From positions 372,001-436,000 of the forward strand of contig NZ_SDQC01000004.1 in NCBI RefSeq assembly GCF_004153445.1: a stretch of DNA of 64,000 bases, in the 5' to 3' direction. The DNA comes from Allopusillimonas soli. GTDB lineage: Bacteria > Pseudomonadota > Gammaproteobacteria > Burkholderiales > Burkholderiaceae_B. Each line of letters begins with the position of its first letter. Position 1 is the stretch's first letter. Positions 1 through 9,650 of this stretch are shown piece after piece. A model generated the notes under the pieces. That model ran no database searches, was not told the origin of the DNA, and worked only from the letters and a program-made list of their open reading frames with translations. A program made the position numbers and the translations under genes.

Positions 1-762
1 CCCGGCATCAAGGCCATCTTCAATCTCGGCGCGGGGGTGGACGCCTTGCTGCGCCTGCCTGGCCTGCCTGCGGATGCCGTCATTGTGCGCCTCGAGGATG
101 CGGGCATGGCCGTCCAGATGGCGGAATATGCCGCCTACGCGCTGGTGCGGGCCTCGCGCAGCTTCGACGACTATCAGCGGCTGCAGCAGCAGGAACGCTG
201 GGAGCCTCGGCCCGACATCCGGCGGGCCGACTGGACCGTGGGTGTACTAGGAATGGGCGTCATGGGCGCGCGGGTGGCCAGCGCGCTGGCTGCGTTGGAT
301 TATCCCGTGGCGGGCTGGTCGCGCACCGGCAAGGATATTCCGGGCGTACAGAAGTTTGCCGGCCAGCAAGCGTTTCCTGCTTTCCTCGCGCGTACGCGTG
401 TGCTCATCAATACCCTGCCGCTGACCGATGGCACGCGCGACATACTGTGCCGGGCAACGTTGCGGCAATTGCGTCCCGATGCCTATCTCATCAATATGGG
501 GCGGGGCGAGCACCTTGTCGAGGAAGATCTTTCCGCCCTGCTTGACAGCGGCCACATGCGGGGCGCCACGCTTGATGTCTTTCGTCAGGAGCCTTTGCCC
601 GCCGGCCATCCGTTCTGGCGTGATCCGCGTATCACCATCACGCCGCATGTCGCGGCTGCCAGCCTGCGCGAGGAAACCATTACCCAGACGGCAGACAAGC
701 TTCGCCGCTATGTACGCGGCGAAACCCTGAGCGGCGTCGTACCGCTGGATCGCGGCTACTGA
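1..762 (+). CDS. ghrA: Glyoxylate/hydroxypyruvate reductase A-like 2-hydroxyacid dehydrogenase, 5'-truncated by window
   Basis: This cytosolic NAD(P)H-dependent enzyme should reduce glyoxylate or hydroxypyruvate. The frame is open from base 1 and begins with PGIKAIFNLGAGVDALL, typical of the interior of GhrA, so the true start lies upstream; the GTG at 37 is internal. The Rossmann motif GVLGMGVMGARVASAL is visible, followed by the family catalytic residues: Arg in INMGRGEHL, Glu in VFRQEPLP and His in ITPHVAAAS. About 254 codons of a protein usually near 310 residues are present. Its stop overlaps by 7 bp the stop of the convergent ABC ATPase gene, leaving no room for a terminator. A closely related D-2-hydroxyacid dehydrogenase with another substrate cannot be excluded. 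Confidence 0.9.
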   Translation, partial: PGIKAIFNLGAGVDALLRLPGLPADAVIVRLEDAGMAVQMAEYAAYALVRASRSFDDYQRLQQQERWEPRPDIRRADWTVGVLGMGVMGARVASALAALDYPVAGWSRTGKDIPGVQKFAGQQAFPAFLARTRVLINTLPLTDGTRDILCRATLRQLRPDAYLINMGRGEHLVEEDLSALLDSGHMRGATLDVFRQEPLPAGHPFWRDPRITITPHVAAASLREETITQTADKLRRYVRGETLSGVVPLDRGY

Positions 763-2402
763 ATCCCGCTGTCGGACAGCGTGGGCGGCTTCCATGCCTT
801 GCCCGGCACAGCGGCAATCAGCTTGCGCGTATAGTCGCTTTGCGGCGCCTCGAAGATCTGGTTGGGCGCACCGTGCTCCACCACCTTCCCGCGATGCATC
901 ACCGCAATGTGGCTGCACACTTGCGCAGCCACGCGCAGGTCGTGGGTGATGAATATCATTGCAATCTGAAGCTGTTCCTGCAAAGACTGCAACAGATCCA
1001 GCACCTGCGCCTGCACGGAAACGTCCAGCGCCGAGACGGACTCATCGGCGACCAGTACCTGCGGATCCAGCGCTAACGCGCGGGCAATGCCCACCCGCTG
1101 ACGCTGGCCGCCTGAAAACTGATGCGGATACCGATTGAACACAGCGGGATCCAGTCCGACCATCTCCAGCAACGCCCTGCAGCGGGCTTCCGCGTCGGCC
1201 CGCGGGATGCCGTTGGCCACGGGTCCGTCGCTGATGATGCGTCCCACCGTGTGGCGCGGGTTGAGCGATGCAAACGGATCCTGGAATATCATCTGTATGT
1301 GATGGCGCATGGGGCGGAATTGTCGTTCGCTCAATGGCGCAATGTCGCGCCCGTCGAACAGCAACTGCCCGCCGTCCACGCCCACGAGCTTCAGCAGGCA
1401 CTTGCCAATGGTGGATTTGCCTGACCCCGACTCACCCACAATGCCCAGCGTTTCGCCGCGTCGTACCGAGAAGCTGACATCATCCACCGCTCGCACCACG
1501 CGCTTCGAACCCATCCAGCCACCTCGCAGCACATAGTGCTTCTTCAGGTTTCGCACCGCCAGCAGAGGGGCGGCACGGTCGGCTGCATCCTTTCTGCCGT
1601 AATTCAGATGCGGCACAGCGGCAATGAGGCGGCGGGTGTACGGATGGGCCGGATGATTCAACACCTGCTCCGCGCTGCCCTGTTCCACGAGCATGCCTTT
1701 TTCCATGACAGCGACCCGATGCGCAATCTCCGCCACCACGCCAAAGTCATGGGTGATGAACATGACGCCCATGCCCTTTTCTTTCTGGATGCGTGCGATC
1801 AGTGCCAGGATTTGCGCCTGGGTCGTGACGTCCAGCGCCGTGGTGGGCTCGTCGGCAATCAGCAGCGAAGGCTCCAGCGCCAATGCCATGGCAATGGTCA
1901 CGCGCTGGCGCTGCCCGCCCGACAGCCGAAATGGATAGGTGTCGTACAGTGCGTCGGGGTCGGGCAGGTCCACGAAGCGGAACAGCTCAAGCACACGCTG
2001 GCGCCGCTGGGCGTCTGTGTGCCCCCCATGCACCAGCATGACTTCGGCCACCTGCTTGCCGACGGTCATGAGCGGGTTCAACGCGGACAGCGGCTCCTGG
2101 AAGATCATGGCCATGTCCTTGCCGCGCATGCCTTCCAGCGTGGCTTCGGGCAGTGTCAGGAGATCTTGTCCGCGGAAGATGATTTCGCCGGCCGTCGGCT
2201 TCAGATAGTCGGGCAGCAGTCCCATGATGGCGTTGGCACTCATGGACTTGCCCGAGCCCGATTCACCTACGATGCACAGTATTTCGCCGGCTCGGACATC
2301 GTAGCTGATGTCCTGCACGGCGTGCGGCCTGTCGCCTCCCGGCGGCAGAGGTATTGTCAGATTGCGCAGGGAAATAACCGGTGCGCCCTTGTCGTCGTTC
2401 AT
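756..2402 (-). CDS. Dipeptide/oligopeptide ABC transporter, fused double ATP-binding protein (DppD-DppF type)
   Basis: A single 548-residue polypeptide carries two complete ABC ATPase domains, as in GsiA. Both halves show the Walker A motif GESGSGKS, signature motifs (LSGGQRQRV in the first half, FSGGQRQRV in the second) and Walker B followed by DEPTTALD or DESVSALD. Peptide-transporter C-terminal extensions follow each domain ([10 protein letters not shown] and [13 protein letters not shown]). ATG 2402 is chosen because GGAGG lies 6 nt upstream; ATG 2414 overlaps the permease stop as TAATG but has no good ribosome site. It energises the permeases encoded upstream on the same strand and is last in the operon. 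Confidence 0.93.
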   Translation of the reverse strand: MNDDKGAPVISLRNLTIPLPPGGDRPHAVQDISYDVRAGEILCIVGESGSGKSMSANAIMGLLPDYLKPTAGEIIFRGQDLLTLPEATLEGMRGKDMAMIFQEPLSALNPLMTVGKQVAEVMLVHGGHTDAQRRQRVLELFRFVDLPDPDALYDTYPFRLSGGQRQRVTIAMALALEPSLLIADEPTTALDVTTQAQILALIARIQKEKGMGVMFITHDFGVVAEIAHRVAVMEKGMLVEQGSAEQVLNHPAHPYTRRLIAAVPHLNYGRKDAADRAAPLLAVRNLKKHYVLRGGWMGSKRVVRAVDDVSFSVRRGETLGIVGESGSGKSTIGKCLLKLVGVDGGQLLFDGRDIAPLSERQFRPMRHHIQMIFQDPFASLNPRHTVGRIISDGPVANGIPRADAEARCRALLEMVGLDPAVFNRYPHQFSGGQRQRVGIARALALDPQVLVADESVSALDVSVQAQVLDLLQSLQEQLQIAMIFITHDLRVAAQVCSHIAVMHRGKVVEHGAPNQIFEAPQSDYTRKLIAAVPGKAWKPPTLSDSGIQ

Positions 2403-2413
2403 GGACGCCTCCA

Positions 2414-3253
2414 TTATTCGCCGCGCCGGCGCAGTTGCGGATTGAGCGCATCGCTCAGTCCCTCGCCAATCAGGTTGATGGACAGGACGGTAATGAGGAT
2501 GGCGATGCCAGGCCATACGCTCATCCACCAGGCCTCGCGTATCATCGTGCGTGAAGCGCCGATCATGAAACCCCAGCTCATCAGGTTGCGGTCGCCCAGG
2601 CCAAGAAAGGACAGTGCGGATTCGGTCAGGATGGCGGTGGCAACCATGAAGGAAGCCGAAACAATAATGGGCGACATGGCATTGGGCAGTATCTGCGACC
2701 AGACAATGCGCGACGGTTTCTGGCCTATGACCACGGCGGCGAGCACGAATTCTCGCTGCTTAAGGGTCAGGAACTCCGATCTCACCAGGCGGGCGGCGGG
2801 CGGCCACGATACCGCCGTGATGGCCACCATGATCGAATAGATCGATGGGCTCATGACCGCCACGATGACCACGGCCAGCGCCAACTGTGGAATGGTCTGA
2901 AAGAACTCGGTCAGGCGCATGAGCAGGTCGTCGATCCAGCCGCCGCAGTATCCGGAAGCGGCGCCGACAATGATGCCGAATACGAGAGAAATCAGGGTGG
3001 ACAGCAGTCCCACCAGCAGCGATACCCGCGCGCCCCATACCAGGCCCGCCGTGATGTCGCGGCCCAGCATGTCGGTTCCGAACGGGTAGGAGGGGTCGGT
3101 GAAAGGCGGTATGAGCGGCACCGCCACCATGGACCAGGGTGACATCTCGTATAAAAAGGGCGCGAGCAGGGCCAGCAGCGAGACAATGATGATAACGATG
3201 AGTCCGAATACCGCGCCATAGTTGCGCATGTAGCGTCGGGCGAAATGCTTCAT
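2414..3253 (-). CDS. Dipeptide-type ABC transporter permease (DppC-like)
   Basis: An inner-membrane permease of about 279 residues and one half of the channel for a peptide or similar solute. The N-terminal region FGLIVIIIVSLLALLAPFLYE is the expected first membrane segment, followed by the FGTDMLGRDITAGLVWGAR region that characterises DppC/OppC proteins. The EAA-like cytoplasmic loop for docking the ATPase lies around ALSFLGLGDRNLMSWG near the C terminus. The ATG at 3253 overlaps the stop of the DppB gene by 4 bp (ATGA), implying translational coupling; longer upstream readings are shadow sequence. Substrate cannot be told from the permease. Confidence 0.93.
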   Translation of the reverse strand: MKHFARRYMRNYGAVFGLIVIIIVSLLALLAPFLYEMSPWSMVAVPLIPPFTDPSYPFGTDMLGRDITAGLVWGARVSLLVGLLSTLISLVFGIIVGAASGYCGGWIDDLLMRLTEFFQTIPQLALAVVIVAVMSPSIYSIMVAITAVSWPPAARLVRSEFLTLKQREFVLAAVVIGQKPSRIVWSQILPNAMSPIIVSASFMVATAILTESALSFLGLGDRNLMSWGFMIGASRTMIREAWWMSVWPGIAILITVLSINLIGEGLSDALNPQLRRRGE

Positions 3254-4257
3254 GTTGCCGCCCCTTGCCTGGCGCCCGCGGCTATGCGCGGATCGACGAT
3301 GCGGTAGGCGACGTCGGTGATCAGATTGAACAGCACCACCATGGCCGAGGTCACCAGAAAGATGCCCATCAGCAGTTGGTAGTCGCGCTGCAGCAGCGCG
3401 TCGAACATCAGGCGTCCGATGCCTGGCCATGCGAACACGGTTTCCGTCAGAACCGCCCCGCCGGCCATCTGCCCCAGCTGTATGCCTGCGAAAGTGATTA
3501 CAGGCAGTAGCGCATTGCGCAGCACGTGTACGCGGATGACGCTGCTGGACGGTACGCCCTTGGCCTTGGCCGTCTTCACAAAGTCCATGCCGATGACCTC
3601 CAGCATGGATGCGCGTGTAAGGCGCACATAAAAGGCCATGAAAAAGCAGCCGAGGGTAATGGTGGGCAGGATCAGGTGCATGGCGATATCGCCGGCGCGT
3701 GCCCATCCGGTCAGGCCTGCGCCCACGGATTCCATACCGAAGGCGGGCAGCCAGCCGAGAACCACCGAAAACAGCAGTATGCCCATGAGAGACAGCCAGA
3801 ACAGCGGGGTAGCATATAGGATCAATGCGCCGGTCATCAGCGTGCTGTCCAACCAGCGGCGCCGATTTTCATAACGCACGCGTGCGGCCAGCACGCCCAG
3901 GCTCACGCCAAGGACGAGCGAGAATACGAAGGCGCAGCTCATGAGCAGGAAGGTGGCTGGCAGGCGCTGCATGATCAGATCGAGCACGGGAATGTGATTG
4001 CGGTAGGAAAAGCCGAAATCAAGCTGCAGCACGCCTTTCAGATACAGCAGCAGCTGCGTGAGCAAAGGCTGGTCCAAACCGAATTCCTGGCGCAGTTGCG
4101 CCAGGTAGGCGGGATCGCCCGCGCCGGCCTGGCCCGCCAGCACGGAGGCTGGATCGCCGGGTGCAAGCCGGATGAGAAAGAAGTTGACGATCACCACGCC
4201 TATGACCACGGCCAGAGCCTTGGTCAGGCGCGACGCGAAGAACAGCGCGAACTTCAT
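3250..4257 (-). CDS. Dipeptide-type ABC transporter permease (DppB-like)
   Basis: This 335-residue inner-membrane permease pairs with the DppC-like protein. The N terminus has the DppB layout: a first membrane helix, then LIRLAPGDPASVLAGQAG, then a periplasmic stretch ending in FGLDQPLL. Five further hydrophobic segments follow, with the ATPase-docking loop near VKTAKAKGVPSSSVI and a C-terminal TDVAYRIVDPRI typical of the family (TDLLYAYLDPRI-type). It sits 20 bp after the binding-protein gene and overlaps the next permease gene by 4 bp. Confidence 0.93.
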   Translation of the reverse strand: MKFALFFASRLTKALAVVIGVVIVNFFLIRLAPGDPASVLAGQAGAGDPAYLAQLRQEFGLDQPLLTQLLLYLKGVLQLDFGFSYRNHIPVLDLIMQRLPATFLLMSCAFVFSLVLGVSLGVLAARVRYENRRRWLDSTLMTGALILYATPLFWLSLMGILLFSVVLGWLPAFGMESVGAGLTGWARAGDIAMHLILPTITLGCFFMAFYVRLTRASMLEVIGMDFVKTAKAKGVPSSSVIRVHVLRNALLPVITFAGIQLGQMAGGAVLTETVFAWPGIGRLMFDALLQRDYQLLMGIFLVTSAMVVLFNLITDVAYRIVDPRIAAGARQGAAT

Positions 4258-4277
4258 GCGGGCGCTCCCTGGCTGGA

Positions 4278-5846
4278 CTATTTGTCTATATACACGTTGT
4301 CAAAGGATTCGTTCAGGCCGATGGCCGTCGTGACCAGATTGTGGATATTGCTTCGGTATAGCGTGGGGAACTCCATGTCCACCAGATAGCCGTTGGCCAT
4401 GTCCTTGACCAGGGTTGTCTGTATCTGGGAATACAGCGACTGGCGCTCCTTGGGATCGACGGCCGAGGCGGCCTGAGCCCATACCTTGTCCAGTTCGGGA
4501 TTCTTGTAGCCCTGCACATTGGCAAACGGCGAACCTTTCACGATATTGGCCGAGATATAAAGACGCTCGACCCCCAGGGCGGGATCACCGTATTGATAGG
4601 CATAGGATGTGGTGAGATCGAAGTCGAAGTTGCCGGTACGGCTGGCCCAGCCGCCCGCATCGGTCGACTCCAGGTTGACGTTAAAGCCCAATTGCGTCAG
4701 CGTCTGGCGGGTGTACTCATCCAGGCGCTGCCATGTGGCGCCATACGGAAAACCCAGCATGCGTATCGTGTAGTCGCCGGGGTCGATGCCCGATTCTTCG
4801 ATCAGTTTCTTGGCCTCCTTCATGTCGAACTTGATGGGCGGCACGTTCGGGTCATAGAACATCTCTGTATGCACGAACGGACCCGTGGACAGTTTGCCCA
4901 GGCCGAAGAAGATATTGTTGATGACCATCTGGCGGTTGAGAGCGGTCATGACCGCTTGGCGTACCTTGGCATTGTCGAAAGGCGGCTTGCGCTCGTTGAA
5001 GATCAGATAGGCCTGCGGAGAAAACATTTCCCAGCCCTTGGTGGTGTAGTCCACATTGGGCAGGGCGCGCAGACGCTTGACGTCAACGTTGTCGATATCG
5101 CCGCCGCGCAGCACATCCACTGTTCCCTGCTCGAACGCCACCGCGCGCGAGGCGGAGTCAGGGATCACGTTGAAGATCAGCTCGTCCAGATAGGGCATGC
5201 CTTCCTTCCAGTAGTGGGGATTGCGCACCAGCTTGATGTACTCGCCCCGCTTCCATTCCTTGAACATGAACGGGCCTGTGCCTATGGGGTGCTGGTTGGC
5301 GGGATTCTTCATGTAGTCCGTGCCCGCATAGATATGCTTGGGCATCATGGGCGCGAAGCCTGGCTCGAACATCAGCATGAAAGCAGGAAACGGCGACTTG
5401 AGCTTGATCTCGACGGTAAGATCGTCCTTGGCCGTCACCGACGCCACGTACTTGTTGAGGATGACCCGCGCCCTGGCATGCGTCTTGGGCAACATATCCG
5501 ATAGCGAGAAGACCACATCGCCCGCTGTGAAAGGCTTGCCGTCGTGCCATGTGACCCCTTTGTGCAGATGAAAGGTATAGGTCAGTCCGTCATCGGATAT
5601 GTCCCAGGAATCGGCCAGCCCGGGTTTGGGCTTGAGGTCGTGCGTATAGGTGAGCAGGCTCTGATAGATCTTGCCCGCCACATACTGCGTCGGGGCCTGC
5701 TGGTTGAGTGCGGTGACGATAATGGGCGGTTCGGGCTGCACAATCATGCGCAGGGTACCGCCACGCGTCTGGGCCTGGGCGCTGTGAGCCGCCAGCGCCA
5801 GCGCCAGGGCGCCAGTTCCGAATGTGAGCCATTTCTTTAATTTCAT
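4278..5846 (-). CDS. Periplasmic peptide/nickel-type solute-binding protein (DppA/SBP_bac_5 family)
   Basis: A 522-residue exported binding protein that should present the solute to the DppBC-like permease. MKLKKWLTFGTGALALALAAHSAQAQ is a clear Sec signal peptide cleaved after AQA. The mature part has SBP_bac_5 hallmarks: GGTLRM near the start, WDISDDGLTYTFHL, then GVTWHDGKPFTAGDVVFS and the later IGTGPFMFKEW. ATG 5846 is chosen because GAGGAG precedes it at good spacing and it starts the signal peptide. It lies between an M20 hydrolase gene and the permeases. Such receptors bind di- or oligopeptides, opines, glutathione or Ni complexes; the paired hydrolase makes a peptide or N-acyl amino acid plausible. 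Confidence 0.93.
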   Translation of the reverse strand: MKLKKWLTFGTGALALALAAHSAQAQTRGGTLRMIVQPEPPIIVTALNQQAPTQYVAGKIYQSLLTYTHDLKPKPGLADSWDISDDGLTYTFHLHKGVTWHDGKPFTAGDVVFSLSDMLPKTHARARVILNKYVASVTAKDDLTVEIKLKSPFPAFMLMFEPGFAPMMPKHIYAGTDYMKNPANQHPIGTGPFMFKEWKRGEYIKLVRNPHYWKEGMPYLDELIFNVIPDSASRAVAFEQGTVDVLRGGDIDNVDVKRLRALPNVDYTTKGWEMFSPQAYLIFNERKPPFDNAKVRQAVMTALNRQMVINNIFFGLGKLSTGPFVHTEMFYDPNVPPIKFDMKEAKKLIEESGIDPGDYTIRMLGFPYGATWQRLDEYTRQTLTQLGFNVNLESTDAGGWASRTGNFDFDLTTSYAYQYGDPALGVERLYISANIVKGSPFANVQGYKNPELDKVWAQAASAVDPKERQSLYSQIQTTLVKDMANGYLVDMEFPTLYRSNIHNLVTTAIGLNESFDNVYIDK

Positions 5847-5929
5847 CAGGATCTCCTCGGGGGAAGCCCCGCCATGGGACGGGGGTGGAACAAATGCAGG
5901 GCGAGCCCCGCCAAGTGGGTGGATATCGG

Positions 5930-7234
5930 CTAGACCCGGCGCATCGGCCGCACGCCGCACCAGTCTACGATGTAGCGTGCCAGCGTAGTGGCGACCCGCT
6001 TCATGCTTGCAATGGAAACGGACTCATCTATGCCGTGGATGTTGCGCGCCTGCGGCCCATAGCAGGTCACCGGCAAATCGGCCAGATGGTGGAAATGGCG
6101 CGCGTCGGTGCAGGCGGTGCTGGCGAAATACTCGGGGTCCACGCCGTTTACCTCCGCATGCGCCGCTATCAATGCACGCATGGCGGGAGTTTGCATGTCA
6201 TAGTAGGCGCCGGGCGCAAACTGTCCCTGGAAGCGGATGCCGACATCCAGAAAGGCGTTTACGCGCGCCACGGTCGCGCGCACGCTCTGCGCGATGGTTC
6301 GCTTGGCCTGCGTCGGATCGGTCTCGGGGAAGAAGCTGATGCGCAGGCCGAGTGTGCATGTGCAGGGCACAGAGGAGTTCCATTCGCCGCCTTCGATCCG
6401 GCCGACATTGAAATTGATCGGATGCGGGTGTTCCCTGAACAGCGGCGGACGGCGCTCGGGCGCGTTCCATTCGGACTCGATCTGTTTCAGGTCGGCGACC
6501 ACCGCCATGGCGGCCTCGATGGGATTGACACCCGTATTCATGTACGCCGCATGGGCGGGCCGCCCTGTCAGGTCCACGAACATCCAGAATACGCCGACTT
6601 CGGCGGTCATCAGGGTCTCGGCGAAAGGCTCCGGAATAATCGTGGCGTCAAAATCCGTAAGCCGCGCCTTGGCAAGCGCGTTCTTGAGCGCATGGATGGT
6701 GGACAGGGAGCCGTTGCCTCCGTCCTCTTCGTTCAACACGGCGTTGAAGCCGACAATACCAGCCGGCTCCAGGCCAAGATCATTCAGCGCCTTGTAGGCC
6801 GCAAGGGCGCTGACGATACCTCCCTTCATATCGCCGCTGCCGCGGCCAAACAGCCAGCCGTCCTCGATATAGGGTTCGTAGGGTGGGCGTGACCACATGC
6901 GCTGCGGGCCGGTTGGCACGACGTCCAGATGACCATTGAACAGTACCGAACGTCCGCCGCCTTGCTCCGGAACATGCCGTGCGAGCAGATTGTAGCGGCC
7001 ATTGTCGGGCATGCATGGGCAGGCAAAAAGCGGCGAGTCCTTGAGCAGGCTGTTGTCCAGAACAATACGCTCGGGCTCCAGGCCAAGGCCGCGCAGGGCT
7101 TCTTCCATGAACTGCGCGGCAGGCTCCTCCCGTCCCGACGGGCTTTCGGCTCGGACAAAGGCTGATAGCGTATCGACCAGATAAGGCTCGAGCGCATCGA
7201 CGGCTGCGGCGATTTGCGGGGTGTCGGGCTTCAC
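5930..7234 (-). CDS. M20 family metallopeptidase/deacylase (ArgE/DapE type)
   Basis: A 434-residue zinc hydrolase of the ArgE/DapE/ACY1 family that should cleave an N-acyl amino acid or small peptide brought in by the downstream transporter. The family metal motifs are visible: FNGHLDVVPTGP (His and Asp ligands), GRGSGDMKGGI (bridging Asp), LNEEDGGNGS (catalytic Glu pair) and a C-terminal IHGIDESVS (last His). A lid domain interrupts the catalytic domain in the middle. The GTG start at 7234 is supported by AAGGAG 8 nt upstream. It is first in the minus-strand operon and divergent from the MocR regulator. Acetylornithine deacetylase itself is possible, but the transporter context suggests a scavenging enzyme. 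Confidence 0.88.
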   Translation of the reverse strand: MKPDTPQIAAAVDALEPYLVDTLSAFVRAESPSGREEPAAQFMEEALRGLGLEPERIVLDNSLLKDSPLFACPCMPDNGRYNLLARHVPEQGGGRSVLFNGHLDVVPTGPQRMWSRPPYEPYIEDGWLFGRGSGDMKGGIVSALAAYKALNDLGLEPAGIVGFNAVLNEEDGGNGSLSTIHALKNALAKARLTDFDATIIPEPFAETLMTAEVGVFWMFVDLTGRPAHAAYMNTGVNPIEAAMAVVADLKQIESEWNAPERRPPLFREHPHPINFNVGRIEGGEWNSSVPCTCTLGLRISFFPETDPTQAKRTIAQSVRATVARVNAFLDVGIRFQGQFAPGAYYDMQTPAMRALIAAHAEVNGVDPEYFASTACTDARHFHHLADLPVTCYGPQARNIHGIDESVSIASMKRVATTLARYIVDWCGVRPMRRV

Positions 7235-7331
7235 CTCGTGTCTCCTTCTGGCGGTGTACGTTCCGGCTCATGGGCTGGACTCTGTTTTGCTGGTACTGAC
7301 TGCCTGCACTTCCGACAGCCACAGTAAACCA

Positions 7332-7376
7332 CATTTGGTACTCTACATAGGTCCATTTGGAAAATAAACAGTAGAG
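7332..7376. promoter_or_regulatory. Candidate MocR operator: CATTTGG direct repeat plus short inverted repeat
   Basis: In the 148-bp divergent gap between the M20 gene and the MocR gene, CATTTGG occurs at 7332-7338 and again at 7354-7360, exactly 22 bp apart (two helical turns). An inverted pair CTCTAC (7341-7346) and GTAGAG (7371-7376) brackets the second copy. MocR/PdxR-type regulators are known to bind direct repeats in divergent promoters, so this is a likely control site; binding is inferred. Confidence 0.45.
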
Positions 7377-7382
7377 CCATTC

Positions 7383-8939
7383 ATGCCGGAAGTTCATCTT
7401 GCCGAATTCCTTTCGTTGACCTTGGTGCGCGATGGCACAACACCGCTGGCGCGGCAGTTGTACGAGGCATTGCGCGAGCTCATACTGGCGGGCGACCTGG
7501 CTGCTGGCGCCAAGCTGCCCGCCACGCGAACGTTGGCAGGGGAAACCCGCCTTTCGCGCAATACCGTGCTTTCCGCCTACGCACAACTGCAGTGCGAAGG
7601 CTACGTGCTGTGCACGACGGGCAGCGGTACTTTTGTGTCGGACACGGTGCCAGCCCTGCTGGAGGCGGGGGCGCCGCGAGCCGATACGCAGGGCATGCAG
7701 GGCGGTGCCGGCGAGCCCACGATACTCTCCGCGCGCGGTGGCGACATCGTCGGCAATGCACAAGCGTCGAGCCAGCAGTGGGGCGCATTTGTCCCAGGCG
7801 TGCCGGACGTCAGCCTGTTTCCGCACGCGATCTGGGCCCGGCTGTACCGGCGCCAGTGGCGCAGTCCGGCGCCGGAATTGCTGACCTATGCCCACGGCGC
7901 AGGCCATCCCCCCTTGCGCCGCGTATTGGCGCACCATCTTCGCTTGTCCCGTTCAGTGCGCTGCGAGCCGCGCCAGGTGGTCATTACCGGCGGCGTGCAT
8001 CAATCGATCAGCCTGGCTGCCTGGCTGCTGGGCGACAGCGGCCAGGCAGCGTGGGTGGAAAATCCCTCGTACTGGGGGGCGACCACGATGCTCAAGGCCT
8101 GCGGCATCCGCACTGTGCCGGTGGATGTGGACGAGCAGGGCCTGGCTCCGACACCCGCACAGATGCGCGAGCCGCCGCAGTTTATTTTCGTGTCGCCCTC
8201 GCACCAGTATCCGCTGGGTACGGTCATGAGTCTTGCGCGCCGGCGCATGCTGCTTGAATACGCGCACCAGCATCGCATCTGGATCATCGAGGATGACTAC
8301 GACAGCGAATTCCGCTTCGATGGACGGCCTGTGCCGTCGCTGCAGGGCCTGGACAGCCATGACCGTGTCATCTATCTCGGCACGTTCTCCAAGACGCTCT
8401 ATCCGGGTTTGAGGCTGGGCTACATGGTGTTGCCGCCGCAGATCGAGGCGCATTTTGCCAACGGCCTGTCAGAGCTGTATCGCGAGGGCCGCCTTCTGGA
8501 TCAGGCCGTACTGGCCGATTTTCTCAAGGAGGGGCACTACGCAACGCATATCCGCCGTATGCGCACCTTGTACAACCGGCGCCAATCGCTGCTGCGAGAG
8601 GTTATTTTCGGATTTCTTGGACCGCAGTGGCCGGTATCCACGCATGAGGCGGGGCTGCACCTGGTCCTTCATCTGCCGGATGGCGTCGACGATGTGGGCA
8701 TCATGCACGCCGCCAGGGCAGGCGGAATTTCGGTCAAGGCGCTGTCGCGCTACTATGCCGGCGGGAGCGGAAAGCGCGGCCTGCTCCTGGGTTATGCGGG
8801 TGTGCCGGAAGCACAGATACGCCCGGGCTTCGGCATGCTGATGCGCTATATGGAGCCCGCGCTATCGGAAGCAGGTCGTCAGCACGGTATGCGGACGGAG
8901 ATGGACGCAACGTCGGATCACGGGAAGCTTGCCGGCTGA
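7383..8939 (+). CDS. MocR/PdxR-type transcriptional regulator (GntR HTH fused to aminotransferase-like domain)
   Basis: The 518-residue protein has an N-terminal GntR winged helix (about residues 15-80, with LPATRTLAGETRLSRNTVLSAYAQL and GYVLCTTGSGTFVSD) joined to a fold-type-I aminotransferase domain. The PLP-binding region is intact: FVSPSHQYPLGTVMS, then EDDYDSEFRFDG and the Schiff-base lysine region YLGTFSKTLYPGLRLGY. Members sense PLP or amino-acid adducts of PLP and often regulate a divergent operon. The minus-strand peptide-uptake operon starts 148 bp away and is the natural target. The effector could be the amino acid released by the M20 enzyme; that is inference. Confidence 0.93.
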   Translation: MPEVHLAEFLSLTLVRDGTTPLARQLYEALRELILAGDLAAGAKLPATRTLAGETRLSRNTVLSAYAQLQCEGYVLCTTGSGTFVSDTVPALLEAGAPRADTQGMQGGAGEPTILSARGGDIVGNAQASSQQWGAFVPGVPDVSLFPHAIWARLYRRQWRSPAPELLTYAHGAGHPPLRRVLAHHLRLSRSVRCEPRQVVITGGVHQSISLAAWLLGDSGQAAWVENPSYWGATTMLKACGIRTVPVDVDEQGLAPTPAQMREPPQFIFVSPSHQYPLGTVMSLARRRMLLEYAHQHRIWIIEDDYDSEFRFDGRPVPSLQGLDSHDRVIYLGTFSKTLYPGLRLGYMVLPPQIEAHFANGLSELYREGRLLDQAVLADFLKEGHYATHIRRMRTLYNRRQSLLREVIFGFLGPQWPVSTHEAGLHLVLHLPDGVDDVGIMHAARAGGISVKALSRYYAGGSGKRGLLLGYAGVPEAQIRPGFGMLMRYMEPALSEAGRQHGMRTEMDATSDHGKLAG

Positions 8940-9002
8940 AAAAGCAAACGCCGCGCTGGAGCACGACGTTTGAGGGCGGACAGGTGAAATGTGCAGGAAG
9001 GA

Positions 9003-9368
9003 TCAGTGGCGGTGGCGGCGATGATGGCGGTGCTTGTGATGGCCGCGATGCCAGCCATTGTCGCGATGCCAGCTGGCGCGCCGGTAGTTGTCATGGCCGC
9101 CTCGGTAGGCGCGGCGGTCATGCCCGCGCCAATGACGGCCGCGATAATCGTGGTCGTCCGTAAGCACGTTGCCAAGCACGCCGCCGGCTGCCGCGCCACC
9201 CAGCGTGAGCAGCGGGTCTCCGTCCGACAGCACCGCCCCGGCTGCCGCGCCCAGCCCTGCTCCCAGCAGTGTGTTGGCGGTTTTATCTGAGGCCAGGGCA
9301 TTCGATGCCAGCCCGACGGCCATGGCGCCGGCGAGGGCAAATTGGGCGATTCGAGTGGTGAGCTTCAT
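9003..9368 (-). CDS. Exported glycine-zipper protein with His/Arg-rich tail
   Basis: A 121-residue protein with a Sec signal peptide (MKLTTRIAQFALAGAMAVGLASNALA) and a glycine-zipper segment (LLGAGLGAAAGAVLSDGDPLLTLGGAAAGGVLG), as in small outer-membrane-associated 2TM or YMGG-type proteins. The last 45 residues are extremely rich in His, Arg and Trp and could bind metal or nucleic acid. ATG 9368 is preferred over 9383 because AGGAG precedes it and it begins the signal peptide. It is convergent with the MocR gene. No specific function is assignable. Confidence 0.75.
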   Translation of the reverse strand: MKLTTRIAQFALAGAMAVGLASNALASDKTANTLLGAGLGAAAGAVLSDGDPLLTLGGAAAGGVLGNVLTDDHDYRGRHWRGHDRRAYRGGHDNYRRASWHRDNGWHRGHHKHRHHRRHRH

Positions 9369-9650
9369 GATGGGCTCCTGCAAGTTTGTATTCTGTTGGT
9401 GCTGCGGCCTTCAGGCCTGTGCGACGTGGATCTAGCGTATCGCCCGCCGCAGGCCGCGCGCAAGCGGGGAATCCGGTTTTGCAGCCAACTGAAATAAATG
9501 CTCCGCTCCGCGGCGATTTTGCTTACAAAGTTGTATCAATGGGAGATGCCGGTATCATGGATGCGTAACAGGTTTGTATGGCCCTGGACATGCCGCGTGC
9601 GCAGCGCGCGGCGCATGGCAGGCAACAGCACGCACCATACAGGACTACCC

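Noticed and set aside
1536-2840. Long plus-strand open frame of 434 codons opposite the ABC ATPase
   Set aside because: It lies antisense to a clearly conserved ATPase gene, is rich in His, Gln and Arg, and has no domain pattern; it is a shadow of GC-rich codon use.
4593-5504. Plus-strand frame of 303 codons opposite the DppA-like gene
   Set aside because: Antisense shadow with no recognisable fold, while the minus strand encodes a complete binding protein with signal peptide.
9003-9150. Low-complexity ggcggc/catgg-rich repeats that might look like a repeat array
   Set aside because: They encode the His/Arg-rich tail of the glycine-zipper protein; the units are irregular, so no CRISPR or tandem array is called.
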